Positions 15,851 to 25,483 are shown, counted from the stretch's first letter. The stretch: 64,000 bases of DNA from Robertmurraya korlensis NBRC 107688 (GCF_001591645.1 NZ_BCVH01000003.1:217216-281215); one strand, 5' to 3'. Translations and numbers: made by a program. Notes: a model not told the origin generated them from the sequence alone.

Positions 15851-17092
15851 ATGAAGCGATTTCTTTCTATCAGTTCCATTTTTATCTTGCTTTTGTTAGC
15901 CGGTTGTACAGGAAATGAATTAGATCAATCTCTCAAAAAAGAAGATCAAATTGAACTTGAATTTTTTTCACCGAAGCCTGAAACAGAAGTGATTTTTAAT
16001 GAACTCATTCAAGAGTTTGAAGAGCTGCATCCTAACGTGACGATTAAGCAGGTGATTGTACCTGAACCGATGACCGTGTTAAAAGCAAGAATCGCAAGAG
16101 GGGATATTCCAGATCTATTTATTACTTATCCGATTGAACAAGATTATAAAGTAAGAGCTGATAAAGGATATCTGCTCGATTTATCAAATGAACCCTTCAT
16201 TGAAAATATCCAACCCACTATCCAAAATCGTTATCTTATAAACGGAAAGATGTACGGTGCTGCCTTAACACAAAATGCAGTAGGAGTTCTCTATAATAAG
16301 GATCATTTCGAAGAATTACATTTATCGGTTCCAAACAGTTGGGATTCGTTTGTACAAGTTTTGGAAGAGTTACAGTCTAATGGAAAAACAGCTTTACTCA
16401 TGCCCAACAAAGATGCAAACCAGGCGAGTATTTTTAATCTAAATTTAGTCGCAAATGAATTCGAACCGATTTATTGGGAAAAGGATGAGTTTTCAATTGT
16501 ATCTGATCCGAGGTGGAGGGAAATATCAGAAAAAACCCTTACGGTGCTGTCATATGTGCAGCCCAATTCATTTGAAGACAGCTATTATGATTGTAATAAA
16601 AAATTTGCAAATGGTGAAGGTTCTATGTACATTATGGGAACTTGGGCGTTAACGATGATAAAGAAGTCCAATCCTTATTTAAATTATGGCATTTTCCCAT
16701 TTCCTGCATCGAATCAAAAGGATCATCATGTATTAGGAGGAGTGGATATCGGCTTTGCCATTTCAGCTGATACGAAACATCCAGAAGAAGCGAAAGCGTT
16801 TTTAGCGTTTTTAATGAAAAAGGAAAACGCTCAAAGAATTTCCGATTTTGAAGGTTCGATCAGTGCTGTTATAGGAGTGACAAGCACCCATAAAGAAGGG
16901 CATATAATAAGAGAAAAGATTGCGAACGGGCAAGTAGTAAATTGGCCCAATCATTACTGGGCTGGAGGAACTGCTGCAGAATCCGAGTTTCGAGAATATA
17001 CGGCACAGTTTTACTATGATCAAAATATGGATGTATATCTTAAGAATCTAGAAAAGATGTTTAACCGTTATTCGGCTATTCAAAAGAATTAG
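15851..17092 (+). CDS. Sugar-binding lipoprotein, likely sensory
   Basis: Extracellular solute-binding protein of the CUT1 sugar family, 413 residues, with a lipoprotein signal ending LLAGC. Typical elements are IELEFFSPKPETE, FNELIQEFEELHPNV, GDIPDLFITYP, AAFLAF-like EEAKAFLAFLMKKENAQ and a C-terminal Trp/Tyr-rich region. It is not followed by permeases: the next gene, eight bases on, is a YesM-type histidine kinase and then its response regulator. This suggests it delivers the sugar signal to the kinase instead of feeding an importer (inference from order). AGGAGG lies directly upstream of ATG. Confidence 0.87.
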   Translation: MKRFLSISSIFILLLLAGCTGNELDQSLKKEDQIELEFFSPKPETEVIFNELIQEFEELHPNVTIKQVIVPEPMTVLKARIARGDIPDLFITYPIEQDYKVRADKGYLLDLSNEPFIENIQPTIQNRYLINGKMYGAALTQNAVGVLYNKDHFEELHLSVPNSWDSFVQVLEELQSNGKTALLMPNKDANQASIFNLNLVANEFEPIYWEKDEFSIVSDPRWREISEKTLTVLSYVQPNSFEDSYYDCNKKFANGEGSMYIMGTWALTMIKKSNPYLNYGIFPFPASNQKDHHVLGGVDIGFAISADTKHPEEAKAFLAFLMKKENAQRISDFEGSISAVIGVTSTHKEGHIIREKIANGQVVNWPNHYWAGGTAAESEFREYTAQFYYDQNMDVYLKNLEKMFNRYSAIQKN

Positions 17093-17100
17093 GTGCCGAT

Positions 17101-18855
17101 ATGATAAAATTTCAGCATAAGCTAATTATCGCCTTTATCTGTTTTGTATTAATTCCTATTATTATACTAGGGATTGTTTCATACAAAATTTCATCCACCA
17201 CGTTACAAAAAAATAGTAGTGAGCAAATGATTCAAACGTTAAAGGCGGTTGATCGAAATTTATTAGCCGCTGTTTCTGAAGTGGATTCCTTTTCTGACTA
17301 TGTGGTTTCATCAAGTGCCATTCAGGACTATTTAAAAACACAAAGTACATCCTCAATCTATGAATTTTACAGCGAGCAGCAGGAAATCGCCGGAAAGATG
17401 TATGGAAATTCACAGATTGATAATCTTGTTCTTTATACGAATGATGGAAAGGTGATTACTTATACCGATGATATGGTTACGAGCTTAGATGATCTTCGCT
17501 CAAGTTTGTTTTTGGACAAGGTTTTACAGCAGAAAGGTCGCCCTATTTGGTTAACTCCATATGAAAATCAAAATCTATTTTTTAGTCAGGACTATATCCT
17601 AACTCAATCAAGAGTTGTAAAGGATCTTAACACGCTTGATAATTTAGGGTTTTTAATACTGCAAGTAAAACTAGATTTATTTGATCCAGTTTTTAAAGAT
17701 ATTTATGGAGGTCCCAGCCATGAATTAATTGTAAATAAAGCGGGGACCGTGCTTTATTCATTAAATCGAAATTTTATTGGTAAAACGTTGGACATTGAAA
17801 GTTTTTCTGAATTTCCAATAAATAAAAGTGGTTACCTCACTGATGAATGGGACGGTGAAAAAAGTTTGATCACTTATATGCCGTCTAGTTTTGAAACGGG
17901 AGGTAATTCACAGCTCATCCTAGTATCAATCAAGCCTTTGAAAACAATTTCCAGTGAAATCGTTAATATCCGAAACACCATGTTACTCGTTGTCGGGTTT
18001 ACGGTGTTAACCGCCATTTTATTTAATTTATTGTATCTAAAAAGAATTTCTCGTTTTATTCATGAACTGTTAAATGGCATGAAGCAAGTTGAAAGCGGCA
18101 GGCTGAACAAACGAATGGGAAGATTTACATTTCAAGAATTACAAAACATTTCACATGGATTTAATAACATGATCGGGAAGCTTCAACAATTGATGAGCGA
18201 CATTGAAACAGAACAGGAACGAAAGCGTGAGGCTCAGTTTAAAGTGTTACAGCAGCAAATCAATCCTCATTTTCTATACAATACACTTGAATCCATTAAT
18301 GCACTCGCCGCTTTAAACGGGCAAAGGGAAATTAGTAAAATGACAATTAACCTCGGTAAGCTGCTGCGCATCAGCATTAATGGAGGTTATGAAGTGAAAG
18401 TAAAAGATGAAATTCGTCATGTGATCAGCTATCTGGAAATACAGAAAATAAGATTTGATAATCGATTTTCTTTTGAAGTAGAAATTGTAGAAGAACTGAA
18501 TCATTATCCGGTTCTTAAACTAATTCTACAGCCGCTCGTAGAAAATATTTTAATCCATGAGTTTTCTAAAAGAGATGATGAAGAAGGGCTGATTAAGATT
18601 AGAGGTACGGTTTCAAACGGTCAAGGTGAGTTTTGGATTGAAGACAATGGGAAGGGGATTGATGAACGTGTCCTAATGGAATTAAATAATTGGAGACTAG
18701 AAAATCATCATACTCAGGCAAGTAATGGTCATGGTGTACGCAATGTGGATGAGCGGCTCAGACTTTTTTATGGAGAGAAATATGGTCTCACCATTTGTTC
18801 GATGAAAAATGAGGGTACGGTAATTAAAATTTCATTTCCGATTAAAGGTGATTAA
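17101..18855 (+). CDS. YesM-type sensor histidine kinase
   Basis: Membrane sensor kinase of 584 residues. The first helix spans about residues 7-27 and is followed by an outer dCache-like domain to about 290. The second helix is near 295-315 (MLLVVGFTVLTAILFNLLYL), then a HAMP segment, the His_kinase module with phospho-acceptor His in QINPHFLYNTLESINA, and an ATPase domain with EDNGKGI and GHGVRNVDERL. This LytS/YesM class pairs with AraC-type regulators and senses carbohydrates. The gene abuts the response regulator without a gap and follows the binding protein, so the three form one sensory unit. Confidence 0.93.
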   Translation: MIKFQHKLIIAFICFVLIPIIILGIVSYKISSTTLQKNSSEQMIQTLKAVDRNLLAAVSEVDSFSDYVVSSSAIQDYLKTQSTSSIYEFYSEQQEIAGKMYGNSQIDNLVLYTNDGKVITYTDDMVTSLDDLRSSLFLDKVLQQKGRPIWLTPYENQNLFFSQDYILTQSRVVKDLNTLDNLGFLILQVKLDLFDPVFKDIYGGPSHELIVNKAGTVLYSLNRNFIGKTLDIESFSEFPINKSGYLTDEWDGEKSLITYMPSSFETGGNSQLILVSIKPLKTISSEIVNIRNTMLLVVGFTVLTAILFNLLYLKRISRFIHELLNGMKQVESGRLNKRMGRFTFQELQNISHGFNNMIGKLQQLMSDIETEQERKREAQFKVLQQQINPHFLYNTLESINALAALNGQREISKMTINLGKLLRISINGGYEVKVKDEIRHVISYLEIQKIRFDNRFSFEVEIVEELNHYPVLKLILQPLVENILIHEFSKRDDEEGLIKIRGTVSNGQGEFWIEDNGKGIDERVLMELNNWRLENHHTQASNGHGVRNVDERLRLFYGEKYGLTICSMKNEGTVIKISFPIKGD

Positions 18856-20028
18856 ATGAGATATAAAGTAGTAATTGCGGATGACGAAAAGTTAATATTA
18901 AAAAATCTTACACAAATCATCGATTGGCACGGATTAGACTGTGAAATCATTGGGACAGCTGAAAATGGACAAGAAGTCATGGAAATCATCGAAAATCAAC
19001 AAGCTGATCTTCTATTAACAGATATTTCAATGCCTGAAATGAGCGGGATTGAACTGATAAAGACATTAAAACAGATGGATCATAAGCCAATGGTTATTTT
19101 AATAAGCGGTTATGATGATTTTGAATATGCAAAAGAAGGAATTAAAAATAACGCATTCGACTATATATTAAAGCCAATCGATTATGATGAATTGGAAGAT
19201 TGTGTGAAAAGAGCGCTTAACAAAATAAGAGAACAAAAAGTAAGTGTGTATGACCATGAGAAATATACGATTTATGAGCTCATTACATCAGGGAAAGTAG
19301 ACGCACAAATCAAAAACAAGCAAGCTCTTTATTTCTCAGTGATTATCAAAAACTATAAGGAAGACATCGAATTCATTTTTACTAAAAATGCAGACTTCCT
19401 TTCTAAGTGGAATACAAATCTATTTATTTACAAGCTGTCCGATAGAGAAATGATGGTAGTTGTCGAAATGGCAAAACACTTCATCAATCAAGCAGCGGAT
19501 ATTACGGATGCATTTTCACAGCGGATTCTTTATGCAGGCTCTGATCAATGCATCATCTCGGTTGGTAAAGTCGTTGAGCAGTTATTTGAAATAAAGCATT
19601 CCGTTGATGCTGCCAAGGAATTACTAAAATATGAAAACTATATAAGTGGCAATGTTCTGACAGAAGAGCGGTTAAAGAAAGAATATAAGCCCAGCCAATC
19701 AGCTGCAGATATGATGGAAGAGGCCCTCGACTATATCCGTAATAACTTTCAAACAGATCTTGGCGTGGAACAGACAGCCGAACAAGTAGGATTAAGTGTT
19801 AGCTATTTCAGCCTGCTTTTTAAACAAAAAACTGGTCTTACCTTTCTCGACTATGTAACCAATGTCAGAATGGAATATGCCTGCCTTTTCCTGCAAAATA
19901 CAGATCTTAAAACCTATGAAATTGCCGAAAAAGTCGGCTATACCGATCAGCGCTACTTCAGCCAAGTATTTAAAAAGAAAATGAAAAAAACACCAAGTGA
20001 ATATCGTAAACTAGTAAAAAATATGTAA
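18856..20028 (+). CDS. YesN-type response regulator (REC-AraC)
   Basis: Response regulator of 390 residues. The receiver domain occupies about 1-120 with acidic pair DDE, phospho-Asp in LLLTDISMPEMSG, Ser/Thr in LISGYDD and Lys in YILKPIDYDE. A poorly conserved linker follows. The C-terminal AraC helix-turn-helix pair spans about 285-388 (LGVEQTAEQVGLSVSYFSLLFKQKTG, YEIAEKVGYTDQRYFSQVFKKKM). Its start codon touches the kinase stop, with AAAGGTGAT as ribosome site. It likely activates the importer-GH32 operon that begins 777 bases downstream. Confidence 0.94.
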   Translation: MRYKVVIADDEKLILKNLTQIIDWHGLDCEIIGTAENGQEVMEIIENQQADLLLTDISMPEMSGIELIKTLKQMDHKPMVILISGYDDFEYAKEGIKNNAFDYILKPIDYDELEDCVKRALNKIREQKVSVYDHEKYTIYELITSGKVDAQIKNKQALYFSVIIKNYKEDIEFIFTKNADFLSKWNTNLFIYKLSDREMMVVVEMAKHFINQAADITDAFSQRILYAGSDQCIISVGKVVEQLFEIKHSVDAAKELLKYENYISGNVLTEERLKKEYKPSQSAADMMEEALDYIRNNFQTDLGVEQTAEQVGLSVSYFSLLFKQKTGLTFLDYVTNVRMEYACLFLQNTDLKTYEIAEKVGYTDQRYFSQVFKKKMKKTPSEYRKLVKNM

Positions 20029-20130
20029 GCCTCTCCCTACTAGGTTAAAGGGTTCCGTGTTGAAGTACTTTTCTTAACATACGTGCTGAAATGACAGTCG
20101 TATTGGGATCGTTATTGGTATTAAAAAAGC

Positions 20131-20163
20131 AAAACTCGCCCTAGTAATTGGCGAGTTTTACTT
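20131..20163 (+). terminator. Terminator of the sensor operon
   Basis: Perfect 10-bp stem AAAACTCGCC/GGCGAGTTTT with a nine-base loop and a T-rich tail. Confidence 0.85.
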
Positions 20164-20285
20164 CTTTTAAGAATACAAAAACATTATTTATTTAAAACTT
20201 CACTTACCTGTGATACGGTTCACCGTAATGCATCAAAATGAGGTTTTCTTTGATTTTTGAGATAAAACTCAACTAGCAAAGGTAA

Positions 20286-20440
20286 AATAAGCGGATATTT
20301 TTCGGTTGGATACAGAATGGAGTTCGTTTCGGAGTCAATAAGAGGAGGTCTTCCGCTTATGCAATGCAAAATCTCCTCTTTTCGAATTTTTCGAGCCAAT
20401 AGGCGGAATCTCTCCGTTTATTTATCATCTCGGGTGCTTA
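20286..20440. repeat. Hairpin-rich intergenic element
   Basis: Three inverted repeats follow one another: ATAAGCGGA/TCCGCTTAT (20287-20295, 20352-20360), AAGAGGAG/CTCCTCTT (20340-20347, 20373-20380) and AATAGGCGGA/TCCGTTTATT (20398-20407, 20413-20422). The style resembles dispersed non-coding repeats of Bacillaceae that carry AATAAGCGGA units. Only one copy is in this window, so its dispersed nature is from memory and unproven. No convincing gene overlaps it. Confidence 0.45.
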
Positions 20441-20696
20441 ACCTGATCCCCATCCGATCAGTGCGGGCACTCTTTTTTAATTGTACAATACTTTTTGTTC
20501 ATCTTAATAATGATGTCAATTGCTATGTTCAAGTTAATGGGATTTCGTAGAAACTTAATAAATAACAATTCATACGTCAATTCTTGTGTCTTTTAATAAG
20601 AAAATACCCGAAAACGGAACCCTTTACTACTAGGTGATAAGGCCTTTCTTTTTCAATAATAAGAATTTAAACATTTTTAAGAGAAATGCCACGTTT

Positions 20697-20775
20697 TGAA
20701 AGCGCTTTTAATACCTTATCATGAACTTATGAAAGCGCTAAACTAACTCGCATTCCTATAAAGAAAGCGCTTGAT
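20697..20775 (+). promoter_or_regulatory. Three phased cre-like operators
   Basis: TGAAAGCGCTTTTA (20697), TGAAAGCGCTAAAC (20730) and AGAAAGCGCTTGAT (20762) share the core GAAAGCGCT. They are spaced 33 and 32 bases apart, about three helical turns, just before the importer-GH32 operon. They fit CcpA cre boxes, or a LacI-type local repressor with the same core. Confidence 0.75.
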
Positions 20776-20804
20776 GAGATATTAAGAGAACGAGGGGGAG
20801 AAGC

Positions 20805-22184
20805 ATGAAAAAGTTCATTTTGTTTGTATCAATACTTTCTTTAGTCTTTTCGTTAGTAGCTTGTAGTTCAGACAAAGCTAGCGGCAGTGACAAAATTGTA
20901 GTTTGGACACAAGCTGCTGCAGATCATCCAGAAGGTAAGATGTTTGCTGACCGAGTAAAGAGTTACAATGAGGCTCATCCTGATGGACCTAAAGTCGAAA
21001 TACAAAACATCACACGTGCAGGAGCTGGTTCAGGCTACATAGATAAGCTGAATGCAGCCATTACAGCAAATGACATGCCTGATATTTTTACATTAGACGG
21101 ACCTGATATTGGGGCTTACGTTGATTCAGGATTACTTGGTGAACTAGATGGATACATGAGCGAAGGATTCAAAGATGGATTCACGCAAGCGATCATCGAC
21201 CAAGGAACAGTGGACGGGAAATTTTACGGAATGGGTTATTCTGACTCGGGCGTAGCCATCATGTATAACGAAGACATGATCAATGCACTACCCGAAGATA
21301 TAAAAGCGTTAGTTCCTTCACTTGATCAAGACTGGACATGGGATCAATTTATTGATTTATCAAGAAAAGTGGACGAGTTTGCAAAAACGTCGGATGATCC
21401 AGTCTTTGCAAATTATGAAGTGGCTGTAAGTTTATTACTAACAGACATTACTGCAGGTGCCTATGAATTAGGAACATACTACTTTACACCACTTCTTTGG
21501 GGAAATGATGCAAACATCGTCGCTGAAGATGGTGTTACAGTTGATGGAGTCTTAAACAGTAAGAAAAGTGTAGAAGCATTAACAAAGTATGCGCAATTAT
21601 TTGCTGAACCAGCACTTGCTAGTGCGACAGAGTCCGAAAAAACATTTCATACAGGAAAATCAGCACTATCTGTTAGCGGATTCTGGTATGTAAATGAACT
21701 GATCAATAATTATCCTGACTTAAAATTCAAAACCGTTCGTTATCCGAAAATGAGTGAAGACTTCGACGGGTTATACACACCATCAGGATCTTGGGCATTT
21801 GTTCGTAACGGACAAGAAGAAGACGAAGAACGCATCAAGCAAATCGTTGAAGTCATGGAATGGTTAAATAACGACGAAGCATCAAAAGAATATTTCGCTA
21901 AAAACGGTTCTATTCCAACAAGAATCAATTCCGTTGACGCGATTGATACAAATACGGATAACCCATATCATAATGATGCATGGTCAGTATTAAAGTATCA
22001 AGTGGAAAACACAAACAAATCTCGACCTGTATCACCAGGATATCCTTATCTTTCTGAAACCTTTGCAAAAGACGTTATTCTAAAAATCGCTCAAAACAAA
22101 GCGACAGATGAAGCAACGATCAAGAAATATGTAGACGAGGCATCGAAGAAAATTGAATTAGAATTTGCAAAGTACAAAAAATAA
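20805..22184 (+). CDS. ABC sugar importer, binding lipoprotein
   Basis: CUT1-family solute-binding lipoprotein, 459 residues, with lipobox LVAC after a short Sec signal. The mature protein begins with a flexible Ser/Asp linker, then IVVWTQAAADHPEGKMF and AAITANDMPDIFTLDGPD, typical of carbohydrate-binding proteins. It is the first gene of the operon with two permeases and a GH32 enzyme, so the substrate is probably sucrose or short fructans. The start ATG follows GAGGGGGAG. A strong hairpin between it and the first permease should give excess binding protein over permease. Confidence 0.92.
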   Translation: MKKFILFVSILSLVFSLVACSSDKASGSDKIVVWTQAAADHPEGKMFADRVKSYNEAHPDGPKVEIQNITRAGAGSGYIDKLNAAITANDMPDIFTLDGPDIGAYVDSGLLGELDGYMSEGFKDGFTQAIIDQGTVDGKFYGMGYSDSGVAIMYNEDMINALPEDIKALVPSLDQDWTWDQFIDLSRKVDEFAKTSDDPVFANYEVAVSLLLTDITAGAYELGTYYFTPLLWGNDANIVAEDGVTVDGVLNSKKSVEALTKYAQLFAEPALASATESEKTFHTGKSALSVSGFWYVNELINNYPDLKFKTVRYPKMSEDFDGLYTPSGSWAFVRNGQEEDEERIKQIVEVMEWLNNDEASKEYFAKNGSIPTRINSVDAIDTNTDNPYHNDAWSVLKYQVENTNKSRPVSPGYPYLSETFAKDVILKIAQNKATDEATIKKYVDEASKKIELEFAKYKK

Positions 22185-22196
22185 TCGTTTGTAAAA

Positions 22197-22237
22197 AGTA
22201 AGAGGTGAGGCAATGACCTCACCTCTTACTCTTTTTT
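22197..22237 (+). terminator. Intra-operon partial terminator
   Basis: Perfect 14-bp stem (22197-22210 with 22217-22230), six-base loop and a T run. It is placed between the binding-protein and permease genes of one operon, so it presumably reads through in part and sets their ratio. Confidence 0.85.
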
Positions 22238-22255
22238 AAAAGAGGGGTGTGAACC

Positions 22256-23197
22256 ATGAAAAAATTGATCAAACGTATTGTAAAAGTGAGAAATACAACC
22301 GAACACCTCAGACAAAGTGAACATTATAAAACTAGAGATATCGTGTCTGCTTACGGATTTTTAACACCTGCTTTAATTCTTGCCATTCTATTCATTGTAT
22401 TACCTATTATTCTAGCATTTACGTATGGGTTTACGGATTACTATTTATTAAAACCAAACGACAAAGAATTTATTGGACTTGATAACTTTAAGCGAATGAT
22501 GACTGATGAAGTATTGATCCAAAGCTTTAAAAACACGATTAAGTTTGTGGTGTTTGTTGTTCCTCTGCAACTGTCGATGGCACTTGGACTTGCGCTCATT
22601 GTTAACAAAAAAATTAGAGGCGTAGGGTTCTTTCGTACCGCGTATTTTTCACCAGCTGTTTTATCTCTTGTTGTCATCTCCATTCTATGGACGGTCATGT
22701 TAAACCCAACATCGGGATTAATTAATGAACTCCTTGCGAATGTTGGAATTTCTAAGCAGCCTTTCCTCTCAAGTGCGTCTCAAGCCATGTATACGATCAT
22801 TGCAATCTCTGCATGGTCAGGGTGTGGGTATCAAATGATGATCTTTTTAGCAGGACTTAAAAATATTGATGGAAGCCTTTATGAAGCAGCGGATATTGAC
22901 GGAGCCAATGCGTTCCAAAAGTTTTTATTTATTACCATTCCGTCATTAAAACCCATTCTGATGTTTTTAGTGATCACCACCACGATTCAGGCGTTTAAAC
23001 TTATTGTTCAACCGATGGTTATGACAGGTGGAGGTCCAGATTACTCAACGATTACCATTTTACAATACATTTATGAGTATGGATTCCGTCACCGAAACGT
23101 TGGATATGCGAGTGCCATTACATTAGTTTTCACGATTTTCTTAGTCGTTATCTCAATTTTTATTAAAAAGCTATTTAGAGAGGAGAAAGCAGCATGA
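22256..23197 (+). CDS. ABC sugar permease, MalF-like
   Basis: Integral membrane permease of the CUT1 importer, 313 residues with about six helices. The N-terminal membrane segment AYGFLTPALILAILFIVLPI is typical of MalF-type subunits. The ATPase-contacting EAA loop reads LYEAADIDGANAFQKFLFITIPSLKP. The gene overlaps the next permease by four bases (ATGA). No ATP-binding subunit gene is nearby; in Bacillus such importers usually borrow a shared MsmX ATPase. Confidence 0.93.
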   Translation: MKKLIKRIVKVRNTTEHLRQSEHYKTRDIVSAYGFLTPALILAILFIVLPIILAFTYGFTDYYLLKPNDKEFIGLDNFKRMMTDEVLIQSFKNTIKFVVFVVPLQLSMALGLALIVNKKIRGVGFFRTAYFSPAVLSLVVISILWTVMLNPTSGLINELLANVGISKQPFLSSASQAMYTIIAISAWSGCGYQMMIFLAGLKNIDGSLYEAADIDGANAFQKFLFITIPSLKPILMFLVITTTIQAFKLIVQPMVMTGGGPDYSTITILQYIYEYGFRHRNVGYASAITLVFTIFLVVISIFIKKLFREEKAA

Positions 23198-24027
23198 AAA
23201 TAGTAAAGAAAACCTTGTTCTATCTCTTGGCCTCTCTTGTGGCATTACAATTTTTACTTCCTCTTATTTGGATGATTCTTTCCTCATTTAAGATCGATGA
23301 AGTGATATACAAAGATATGGATACAATCTTTGCTTTTGTTCCAAGATTTTCTGATCTTTCGCTTGATTCTTATGTGGAGTTATTAGGTTTTTATAACATT
23401 TTTAAGAACGTTGGAAATAGTTTGATTTATGCGTCTATTACAGTGGTTGTAGGATTAACCATCAATTCATTGGCAGGTTATGCTCTAGCAAGATTTAAAT
23501 TTCCATTGAAGGATTGGATATTAATTTTTATTATTGCACTTATGATTGTGCCAATTGAAGCGACCATTCTTCCATTGTTTTTAGTGGTAAATGAGATGGG
23601 ATTAATCAACACGATTCCAGGCTATTTGCTGCCATTTATTATCAATGTGATGAACATATTCTTATTCAGGCAACATTTCTTATCCTTCCCTGGTGAATTG
23701 ATTGAATCTGGAAAAATTGATGGACTAAGTGAAGTAGGATGTTTCTTCCGAATTGTCATGCCGTCAAGCTTAAATATGTATATTACCGTTGGGATTTTAA
23801 CGTTCTTAGCATCTTGGAATGATTTTTTATGGCCGGTTATGGCGTTATCAAACGCAGATTTGATGCCAATTCAAGTTGCCCTTAATGCTGTTTTTGCAGA
23901 CACGTATAACATTTTCACAAGTCATATGATGGCAGCACTAACCATCGTAACGATTCCAATTGTTATTCTTTATATCATTTTCCAAAAATACATTGTGGAA
24001 GGTTCCATGCAAAGTGGAATTAAATAA
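23194..24027 (+). CDS. ABC sugar permease, MalG-like
   Basis: Second permease of the importer, 277 residues. The first helix (LLASLVALQFLLPLIWMILSS) and the EAA loop (ELIESGKIDGLSEVGCFFRIVMPSSLN) are typical of MalG-type subunits, and the protein ends IVEGSMQSGIK as many CUT1 permeases do. The four-base overlap with the first permease implies translational coupling. The GH32 gene starts 12 bases later. Confidence 0.93.
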   Translation: MKIVKKTLFYLLASLVALQFLLPLIWMILSSFKIDEVIYKDMDTIFAFVPRFSDLSLDSYVELLGFYNIFKNVGNSLIYASITVVVGLTINSLAGYALARFKFPLKDWILIFIIALMIVPIEATILPLFLVVNEMGLINTIPGYLLPFIINVMNIFLFRQHFLSFPGELIESGKIDGLSEVGCFFRIVMPSSLNMYITVGILTFLASWNDFLWPVMALSNADLMPIQVALNAVFADTYNIFTSHMMAALTIVTIPIVILYIIFQKYIVEGSMQSGIK

Positions 24028-24039
24028 ACGAGGTGCCCT

Positions 24040-25476
24040 ATGAATCGACTACAAAAAGCAAATGACTATATCAATGAAAACAAACATAAAACAAATAACC
24101 GCCCCCTTTTTCACTTTTCACCAGAAATCGGATGGCTCAATGACCCAAATGGATTTTCCTTTTACAAAGGGAAATACCAGCTCTTTTATCAGTATTATCC
24201 GTTTGACATTGTATGGAATGACATGCATTGGGGTCATGCAACAACAAATGATTTTGTCCATTGGGAATACCTCCCCATAGCGATGGCCAATGACAAAGCG
24301 TATGATGCAAACGGATGTTTTTCTGGAAGTGCGATTGAAAAGGATGGGAAGCTCTATCTCATTTATACAGGTCATATTGATCCTAACTTAGGGTTTGATA
24401 AAGATGAATCACAAATTGCTGAACGTCAGTGTGTGGCAGTATCAGAGGATGGAATCCATTTCGAGAAATCGAATTTAAATCCCGTGATTGGGGAAAAAGA
24501 ATTGCCAGAAGGGTATCTCATTTGTGATTTCAGAGACCCTAAAGTGTTAGAGCGCGACGGGGTATATTACTGTGTAGTAGCGGTAAGAAACACGAAACGT
24601 CGTGGTGAAATCATTATGTTTCAATCAAAAGATTTACTTCAGTGGAGCTTTCATTCTTCTATATTTCAAATGCCATATGAAGAAAATACGTTACTAGAAT
24701 GTCCAGATCTCTTCCACCTAGACGGAAAAGATGTGCTAATTTTCTCAGAAATGCCATGCGATCCTGAATTTGATGGAGAACTAGAGAAAAAGACGTCTTA
24801 TGTAATTGGACACATGGACTTTGAAAACGGAGTATTCACTCCTGAAGCAAAGGGCTTGCTAGATTATGCAACGTTTTACGCACCTCAAACAACGGACGGT
24901 CATAACGGAGAAAGACTGTTAATTGGATGGATGCATCGTTGGACAAAAGCAACACCACCAAAAGAGTACGGCTATAACGGCATGATGAGTTTACCAAGAA
25001 AGTTACACATCAAAAACCACACATTGATTCAGCAAGCTTATATGAACCATGACGATTATTTCACACCCGTTGCTGTTTATAAATATGTTTCATTACATGA
25101 GGACTTGCACATTGAAAGCGGAAGAACAGGATATTTATCCCTATCCCTTTTATCTAAAAGTGAATCGTTTGTTGTTGAATTAAACAAGGAAGATCAAACA
25201 GCCACACGCGTGAGTGTGGATCCATCATCCAATTCGATAGTGATTACTTCTGATTATGGAGAGAGTGAACCAATCACCGTACGTGACTGTTTTAACAATG
25301 AAGAAAACACACTAGAATTTTATGTGGATCTTCATTCAGTTGAGATCTTTGTAAATAAGGGAGAAAAAGTCATAACATTTACCGCATATGAAAAAGAAAA
25401 AGGAACAAGCATTGTCCTTTCAGGAAAAGGAGCCCAATTAAAAGAAGTTCGTTACGAGGCGTTTCGTTCTCAATAA
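24040..25476 (+). CDS. GH32 beta-fructofuranosidase
   Basis: Cytoplasmic glycoside hydrolase family 32 enzyme, 478 residues, no signal peptide. The three catalytic motifs are intact: nucleophile Asp35 in WLNDPNG, Asp166 in FRDPK (transition-state stabiliser) and acid/base Glu220 in ECPD. The propeller covers about residues 20-330 and a beta-sandwich closes the protein (LEFYVDLHSVEIFVN). As the partner is an ABC importer and not a PTS, the substrate is probably unphosphorylated sucrose or fructo-oligosaccharide rather than sucrose-6-phosphate. It is the last gene of the operon and is followed by a hairpin terminator. Confidence 0.93.
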   Translation: MNRLQKANDYINENKHKTNNRPLFHFSPEIGWLNDPNGFSFYKGKYQLFYQYYPFDIVWNDMHWGHATTNDFVHWEYLPIAMANDKAYDANGCFSGSAIEKDGKLYLIYTGHIDPNLGFDKDESQIAERQCVAVSEDGIHFEKSNLNPVIGEKELPEGYLICDFRDPKVLERDGVYYCVVAVRNTKRRGEIIMFQSKDLLQWSFHSSIFQMPYEENTLLECPDLFHLDGKDVLIFSEMPCDPEFDGELEKKTSYVIGHMDFENGVFTPEAKGLLDYATFYAPQTTDGHNGERLLIGWMHRWTKATPPKEYGYNGMMSLPRKLHIKNHTLIQQAYMNHDDYFTPVAVYKYVSLHEDLHIESGRTGYLSLSLLSKSESFVVELNKEDQTATRVSVDPSSNSIVITSDYGESEPITVRDCFNNEENTLEFYVDLHSVEIFVNKGEKVITFTAYEKEKGTSIVLSGKGAQLKEVRYEAFRSQ

Positions 25477-25483
25477 ACAAAAT

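Noticed and set aside
20317..20550. Seventy-seven-codon ORF in the sensor-importer gap
   Set aside because: It lies across the inverted-repeat element, has odd composition and no ribosome site.
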